DNA from: Streptomyces eurocidicus | GTDB taxonomy: Bacteria; Actinomycetota; Actinomycetes; Streptomycetales; Streptomycetaceae | Assembly (NCBI RefSeq): GCF_002891295.1 | Contig: NZ_LGUI01000004.1 | Coordinates: 310,001-374,000, forward strand | Direction of reading: 5' to 3' | Length of the DNA stretch: 64,000 bases | In this document: in pieces, positions 59,713 through 64,000 of the stretch | Numbering within the stretch: the first letter of the stretch is position 1 | How the letters are laid out: the number at the start of each line of letters is the position of its first letter | Notes under the pieces: generated by a model | Seen by the model: only the letters and a program-made list of their open reading frames with translations | Databases searched by the model: none | What the model was told of the DNA's origin: nothing | Position numbers and translations under genes: made by a program

Positions 59713-61209
59713 TCAGGGGACGCGGCTGTGCGCGCGTCCGTAGACGAAGTAGACGACGACGCCGATGACCATCCACACGGCGAACCGCAGCCAGGTCTCG
59801 GCGGTGAGGTTGAGCATCAGCCACAGGGAGGCGAGCACGGACAGGAAGGGCACGACGGGGACGAACGGGGTCCGGAAGGCCCGGGGCAGATCGGGGCGGG
59901 CGCGGCGGAGGAGGACGACGCCGAGGGCCACGACGACGAAGGCGAAGAGCGTGCCGATGTTGACCAGCTCGGCGAGGACGTCGATCGAGGTGAAACCGGC
60001 GAGCACGGCGACGACGACGCCGAGCAGGATCGTGGAGCGGTAGGGCGTGCCGTACTTCGGGTGCACCCGGGAGAAGATCCTGGGCAGCAGCCCGTCGCGG
60101 CTCATGGCGAAGAACACCCGGCTCTGGCCGAGCAGCAGGATCATGCAGACGGTGGTGAGGCCGACGGCGGCGCCGAAGCTGATCAGCCCCGCCCAGAAGG
60201 GGTGGCCGGTGGCCTTGAAGGCGTCGGCGAGCGGCGCGTCCGTGGAGAGGTCGCTGTACTTCTGCATGCCGGTGACGACGATGGACACGGCCACGTAGAG
60301 GACCGTGCAGATGGCGAGCGAGCCGAGGATGCCGCGCGGCACGTCGCGCTGGGGGTTACGGGTCTCCTCGGCGGCGGTGGCCACGATGTCGAAGCCGATG
60401 AAGGCGAAGAAGACGACCGCGGCGGCGGAGAAGATGCCCATGACGCCGAAGTTCGACGGCGCGAAACCGAAGATCAGCTGGATGAGCGGCGCCTTGATGT
60501 CGCTGCCGGCCGTGGTGTCCTGGGAGTGGGGGACGAACGGCTCGTAGTTGGAGCCGGTGATGAAGAAGGCCCCGACGACGATCACGATCAGGACGACGGT
60601 GACCTTGATGGCCACCACGACGGTCGTCACCCGTGAGGACAGCTTCATGCCGAGGACGAGGATCGCGGTGAGGACGAGCACGAGGGCGCACGCCAGGATG
60701 TCGAAGCCGAAGCGGCCCTCGTGGGTGCCCTCCAGGCTCACGGGCAGGTGCCAGCCCGCGTTGTCCATCAGCGAGCGGATGTAGCCGGACCAGCCGACGG
60801 CGACGACGGCGCAGCCCAGCGCCAGCTCCAGGATCAGGTCCCAGCCGATGATCCACGCGGGCAGCTCGCCGAGGGAGGCGTACGAGAAGGTGTACGCGGA
60901 ACCGGCGACCGGCACGGTGGAGGCGAATTCGGCGTAGCAGAGCGCCGCGAGCCCGCAGACGACGCCGGCGAGGACGAAGGCGAGCGCGACCGAGGGGCCG
61001 GCGTTCTCCTTGGCGACCTTGCCGGTGAGGACGAAGATCCCGGTGCCGATGACGACACCGACGCCGAAAACGGTGAGGTCGAGGGCGGTGAGCGACTTCT
61101 TGAGCGCGTGCTCGGGCTCCTCGGTGTCCCGGATGGACTGTTCCACCGTCTTGGTCCGGAAGACGCCGCGCCCGCCGCGGCTGTTCCGGAGGGGTTGTTC
61201 CGTGCTCAT
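59713..61209 (-). CDS. APC-family amino acid permease
   Basis: 498-residue cationic amino acid transporter type (YfnA-like). It has about twelve membrane segments, with the APC signature VFGVGVVIGTGIFVLTG near residue 50 and AFIGFDIVATAAEETRNPQRD near the middle. ATG 61209 is preceded by GGAGGTGG. It is probably a proton-coupled uptake system for basic or neutral amino acids; the substrate is not determined. It is in the same direction as dxs but separated from it by a strong terminator. Confidence 0.93.
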   Translation of the reverse strand: MSTEQPLRNSRGGRGVFRTKTVEQSIRDTEEPEHALKKSLTALDLTVFGVGVVIGTGIFVLTGKVAKENAGPSVALAFVLAGVVCGLAALCYAEFASTVPVAGSAYTFSYASLGELPAWIIGWDLILELALGCAVVAVGWSGYIRSLMDNAGWHLPVSLEGTHEGRFGFDILACALVLVLTAILVLGMKLSSRVTTVVVAIKVTVVLIVIVVGAFFITGSNYEPFVPHSQDTTAGSDIKAPLIQLIFGFAPSNFGVMGIFSAAAVVFFAFIGFDIVATAAEETRNPQRDVPRGILGSLAICTVLYVAVSIVVTGMQKYSDLSTDAPLADAFKATGHPFWAGLISFGAAVGLTTVCMILLLGQSRVFFAMSRDGLLPRIFSRVHPKYGTPYRSTILLGVVVAVLAGFTSIDVLAELVNIGTLFAFVVVALGVVLLRRARPDLPRAFRTPFVPVVPFLSVLASLWLMLNLTAETWLRFAVWMVIGVVVYFVYGRAHSRVP

Positions 61210-61364
61210 CGGCCCACCTCCACCTGTCTCGGATCTCTCTCGGCCGTCGCCCGTCCGTTCGTCCGTGAACTGGGCGAGTGTCCGCGATGATCCGGTCCGT
61301 ACCGGGGTGGGCCCGGCCACGGGGGCCAGGATTCACCCGATGGGACGCGGTGGGGGGTATGCGT

Positions 61365-61408
61365 ACGGGCCGGCCGGACCACCCGGATAGGTGGTCCGGC
61401 CGGCCCGT
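61365..61408. terminator. 19-bp perfect stem terminator of dxs
   Basis: ACGGGCCGGCCGGACCACC and its exact complement surround a 6-base loop, 29 bases downstream of the dxs stop codon. It should end dxs transcription before the permease gene. Confidence 0.92.
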
Positions 61409-61437
61409 GGAGCAAGCCGGTGCCGGTGGCGGGGAGG

Positions 61438-63375
61438 TCAGTCGCGGGCCGCCTCGGCCACGACCTCGTCCGTGCCGGAGACCTCCTCGTAACGCCCGTC
61501 CAGCTTCGCGACCAGGCCGGTGACCTGGCGCGCGATGTCCGGGGCGGTCAGCCCGATCTCGGCCATGACCTCCTTGCGGGAGGCGTGGTCGAGGAAGCGC
61601 TGCGGGATGCCGAAGTCACGCAGCGGGAGGTCGACGTCGGCGTCACGCAGCGCCTGGGAGACCGCCGCGCCGACGCCGCCCGTGCGGCCGTTGTCCTCGA
61701 CGGTGACGACGACGCGGTGCTCGGCGGCGAGGCCGGGCAGGGCCGCGTCGACGGGCTTGACCCAGCGCGGGTCGACGACGGTCGAGGTGATGCCCTGCTT
61801 GTCGAGCAGGTCGGCGATCTCCAGGCACATCGGGGCGAGGGCGCCGACGGAGACGATGAGGACGTCGGGGCGCTCCACGCCCTCGGCGGGCTTCCTCAGC
61901 ACGTCCATGCCGCCGACGCGGCCGACGGCCTCGACGGCGGGGCCGACGGTGCCCTTGGAGTAGCGCACGACGGTGGGGGCGTCCTTGACCTCGACGGCCT
62001 CGCGGAGCTGGGCGCGCACCTGGTCGGCGTCGCGCGGGGCGGCGATCCGCAGGCCGGGGACGACCTGGAGGATCGACATGTCCCACATGCCGTTGTGCGA
62101 GGCGCCGTCGTCGCCGGTGACACCGGCCCGGTCCAGCACGAAGGTCACACCGCACTTGTGCAGGGCGACGTCCATCAGGACCTGGTCGAAGGCACGGTTG
62201 AGGAAGGTCGCGTACACCGCGAAGACCGGGTGCAGACCGCCCGTCGCCAGACCGGCCGCCGAGGTCGCCGCGTGCTGCTCGGCGATCCCGACGTCGTAGA
62301 CGCGCTCGGGGAACGCCTTGGCGAACTTGCCGAGGCCGACCGGCTGCATCATCGCGGCCGTGATGGCGACGATGTCCGCGCGCTCCTTGCCGAGCTCTAC
62401 CATCTCGTCGGCGAAGACGGAGGTCCAGCTGGCGCCGGAGGAGGCGAGGGGCAGGCCGGTGTCGGGGTGGATGGCGCCGATGCCGTGGAAGCGGTCCGCC
62501 TCGTTCTGCTCGGCGTGCTTGTAGCCGCGGCCCTTCTGGGTGAGGCAGTGCACCAGGACCGGGCCGCCGAAGCGCTTGGCGCGCTGCAGCGCGGACTCCA
62601 GGGCCTCGATGTCGTGGCCGTCGATCGGGCCGACGTACTTCAGGCCGAGGTCCTCGAACATGCCCTGCGGGGCGATGAAGTCCTTGAGGCCCTTCTTGGC
62701 GCCGTGCAGGGTCTCGTAGAGCGGCTTGCCGAGCACCGGCGTGCGCTCCAGCAGGTCCTTGCCGCGGGCCAGGAAGCGCTCGTAGCCGTCCGTGGTGCGC
62801 AGGGTGGCGAGGTGGTTGGCGAGGCCGCCGATGGTGGGCTCGTAGGAGCGCTCGTTGTCGTTGACGACGATGACGAGCGGGCGGTCCTTGGCCACGGCGA
62901 TGTTGTTCAGCGCCTCCCAGGCCATACCGCCGGTGAGCGCGCCGTCACCGATCACGGCGACGACGTGGTCCTTGCGGCCCAGCACCTGGTTGGCCTTGGC
63001 GAGGCCGTCGGCCCAGCCCAGGACCGTGGAGGCGTGGCTGTTCTCGATGATGTCGTGCTCGGACTCCTCGCGCGCGGGGTAGCCGGACAGGCCGCCCTTC
63101 GCCCGCAGCCGCGCGAAGTCCTGGCGGCCGGTGAGCAGCTTGTGCACGTACGACTGGTGCCCGGTGTCGAAGAGGACCTTGTCCTTCGGCGACTCGAAGA
63201 CCCGGTGCATGGCGATGGTGAGCTCGACCACCCCGAGGTTGGGCCCGAGGTGCCCACCGGTCTTCGACACGGCGTCGACGAGGAAGGTCCGGATCTCCGC
63301 GGCGAGCTGATCGAGCTGCTCCGGGCTCAGCCGGTCCAGATCGCGCGGTCCCCTGATGCGGGATAGCAGCGCCAC
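61438..63375 (-). CDS. dxs: 1-deoxy-D-xylulose-5-phosphate synthase
   Basis: First enzyme of the MEP isoprenoid pathway, condensing pyruvate and glyceraldehyde 3-phosphate with thiamin diphosphate. 645 residues. The N-terminal domain has ETRTFLVD-type residues at the start, HQSYVHKLLTGR and the ThDP motif GDGALTGGMAWEALNN near residue 145. The central domain has DVGIAEQHAATSAAGLA. The C-terminal domain follows from about 510. GTG 63375 is preceded by AAGGAGG at good spacing. It is a single-gene unit. Confidence 0.97.
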   Translation of the reverse strand: MALLSRIRGPRDLDRLSPEQLDQLAAEIRTFLVDAVSKTGGHLGPNLGVVELTIAMHRVFESPKDKVLFDTGHQSYVHKLLTGRQDFARLRAKGGLSGYPAREESEHDIIENSHASTVLGWADGLAKANQVLGRKDHVVAVIGDGALTGGMAWEALNNIAVAKDRPLVIVVNDNERSYEPTIGGLANHLATLRTTDGYERFLARGKDLLERTPVLGKPLYETLHGAKKGLKDFIAPQGMFEDLGLKYVGPIDGHDIEALESALQRAKRFGGPVLVHCLTQKGRGYKHAEQNEADRFHGIGAIHPDTGLPLASSGASWTSVFADEMVELGKERADIVAITAAMMQPVGLGKFAKAFPERVYDVGIAEQHAATSAAGLATGGLHPVFAVYATFLNRAFDQVLMDVALHKCGVTFVLDRAGVTGDDGASHNGMWDMSILQVVPGLRIAAPRDADQVRAQLREAVEVKDAPTVVRYSKGTVGPAVEAVGRVGGMDVLRKPAEGVERPDVLIVSVGALAPMCLEIADLLDKQGITSTVVDPRWVKPVDAALPGLAAEHRVVVTVEDNGRTGGVGAAVSQALRDADVDLPLRDFGIPQRFLDHASRKEVMAEIGLTAPDIARQVTGLVAKLDGRYEEVSGTDEVVAEAARD

Positions 63376-63540
63376 CCGTGCCTCCTTAAGCGTTCGAGCT
63401 GTCGAGCCTTGCCGGTCTGTCGAGTCTAATGTTCCGCCCGCGATGCGGGTGAACGGGTGCCGCGAGGTATGTCACGCGATCGGCGTAGACCGGTGGATCT
63501 TTCCCCACGGGGAGTTTCGCCGCAACCGGACAGGGTCGCG

Positions 63541-63595
63541 ATCAAGCCCGTCCGGCGTTTGAGGACATTCGGGAAGGGGCGGGCAGGGGAAAACC
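63541..63595. repeat. Fragment of the dispersed intergenic element
   Basis: Nearly identical (a few mismatches in about 50 bases) to the right half of the copy at 21571-21620: GCCCGTCCGGCG, then TTGAGGACATTCGGGAAGGG and GGGGAAA. Here the left arm is missing. It lies between dxs and the sugar permease gene. Confidence 0.8.
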
Positions 63596-63625
63596 CCACC
63601 CGCCCCCACCAGGCCCACTCGGCCC

Positions 63626-64000
63626 TCAGGCCCGCCCCGCCGTCTTCTGCGTACGCCGCGAGACCGAGTCGATCACCACCGCCGCGAGCAGCACCGCACC
63701 GGTGATCATGTACTGCACCGCCGACGCGATCCCCAGCAGCGCCATCCCGGAGGCGATGGACTGGATCACCAGCACCCCCAGCAGCGCGGACCATGTCTTG
63801 CCCCGCCCGCCGAAGAGGCTGGTGCCGCCGATGACGGCCGCCGCGATGGCGTTCATCAGCAGGCTGCCCGCGCCGGAGGACTGGTTCGCGGCGTTGATCT
63901 GCGAGGCCAGGAACATCCCGCCGAGCGCGGCCATCGTCCCGGAGAGGGCGAAGACCGAGATCCGGACGGCCGAGACATTGATACCGGCGCGCCGGGCGGC
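63626..64000 (-). CDS. Sugar ABC transporter permease, RbsC/XylH type, N-terminus outside window
   Basis: The last 124 residues of an inner-membrane permease. RISVFALSGTMAALGGMFLAS, IAAAVIGGTSLFGGRGKTWSALLGVLVI and QYMITGAVLLAAVVID are the ending blocks of the ribose/xylose permease family; SLFGGRG is the cytoplasmic loop that contacts the ATPase. The 5' end and the ATPase and binding-protein genes lie beyond the window. It is probably part of a carbohydrate uptake operon. Confidence 0.88.
   Translation of the reverse strand, partial: AARRAGINVSAVRISVFALSGTMAALGGMFLASQINAANQSSGAGSLLMNAIAAAVIGGTSLFGGRGKTWSALLGVLVIQSIASGMALLGIASAVQYMITGAVLLAAVVIDSVSRRTQKTAGRA

Noticed and set aside
1..64000. 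tRNA, rRNA and known riboswitches
   Set aside because: I looked in the intergenic gaps for cloverleaf or conserved aptamer patterns and saw none; a covariance-model search would be decisive.

Overview
The window is chromosomal DNA of a Streptomyces or a close relative. The base composition is very GC-rich. Many genes start with GTG, some with TTG. The gene content is that of an actinomycete core chromosome: a TreX/Y/Z trehalose route, the coproporphyrin heme branch with HemQ, SAV2148-type HEPN, TIGR04222, DUF3000 and PgsBC proteins. I see no rRNA, tRNA, CRISPR array, prophage, insertion sequence or biosynthetic gene cluster. About 50 protein genes fill nearly all of the sequence.

Layout. 1-12.7 kb: a cut dihydrolipoamide dehydrogenase gene with a divergent LysR gene, then treY and glgX on the minus strand, a HEPN-domain protein, a DnaQ-like exonuclease, a small basic protein, treZ and a small unknown. 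GlgX, TreY and TreZ together convert glycogen or maltooligosaccharide to trehalose. 12.7-19.3 kb: msrB, murC, a two-component system (response regulator and NarL-type kinase) divergent from an FtsX-like ABC exporter, and a conserved unknown. 19.4-23.8 kb: a RibD-like reductase, a ZapE-like ATPase, and the hemG-hemQ pair; hemE lies at 41-42 kb. 23.8-29.9 kb: an aromatic catabolism module with an IclR-type regulator (two IclR modules fused, interrupted by two frameshifts), pcaF, pcaH, pcaG and pobA.

29.9-40.9 kb: a CoA-disulfide-reductase-like flavoprotein, a degenerate NERD protein, a BlaI repressor divergent from a class A penicillin-binding protein that lacks the canonical SxxK motif, two deacetylase-like lipoproteins around a PTH2-type peptidyl-tRNA hydrolase and a 50-residue zinc-ribbon protein, a secreted tripeptidase-like hydrolase and a TIGR04222 protein. 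40.9-49.0 kb: hemE, DUF3000 protein, a LuxR regulator, ribonuclease D and the fadA-fadB beta-oxidation operon. 49.2-57.5 kb: a four-gene operon with a HAMP/sensor membrane protein, pgsB, pgsC and an NlpC/P60 hydrolase, flanked by two unknown proteins; it looks like a poly-gamma-glutamate-type polymer system without PgsA. 57.6-64 kb: a PIN/NYN-like protein, a GT39 glycosyltransferase, an amino acid permease, dxs and the 3' end of a sugar ABC permease gene.

The most striking non-gene structure is repetitive. A GC-rich palindromic intergenic element recurs at least five times. Several minisatellites sit at gene ends (2.3, 8.7, 24.7, 45.1 and 56.2 kb). Four likely single-base frameshifts sit in GC runs (two in the IclR gene, one in the DUF3000 gene, one near 49.5 kb) and may be assembly errors rather than mutations.
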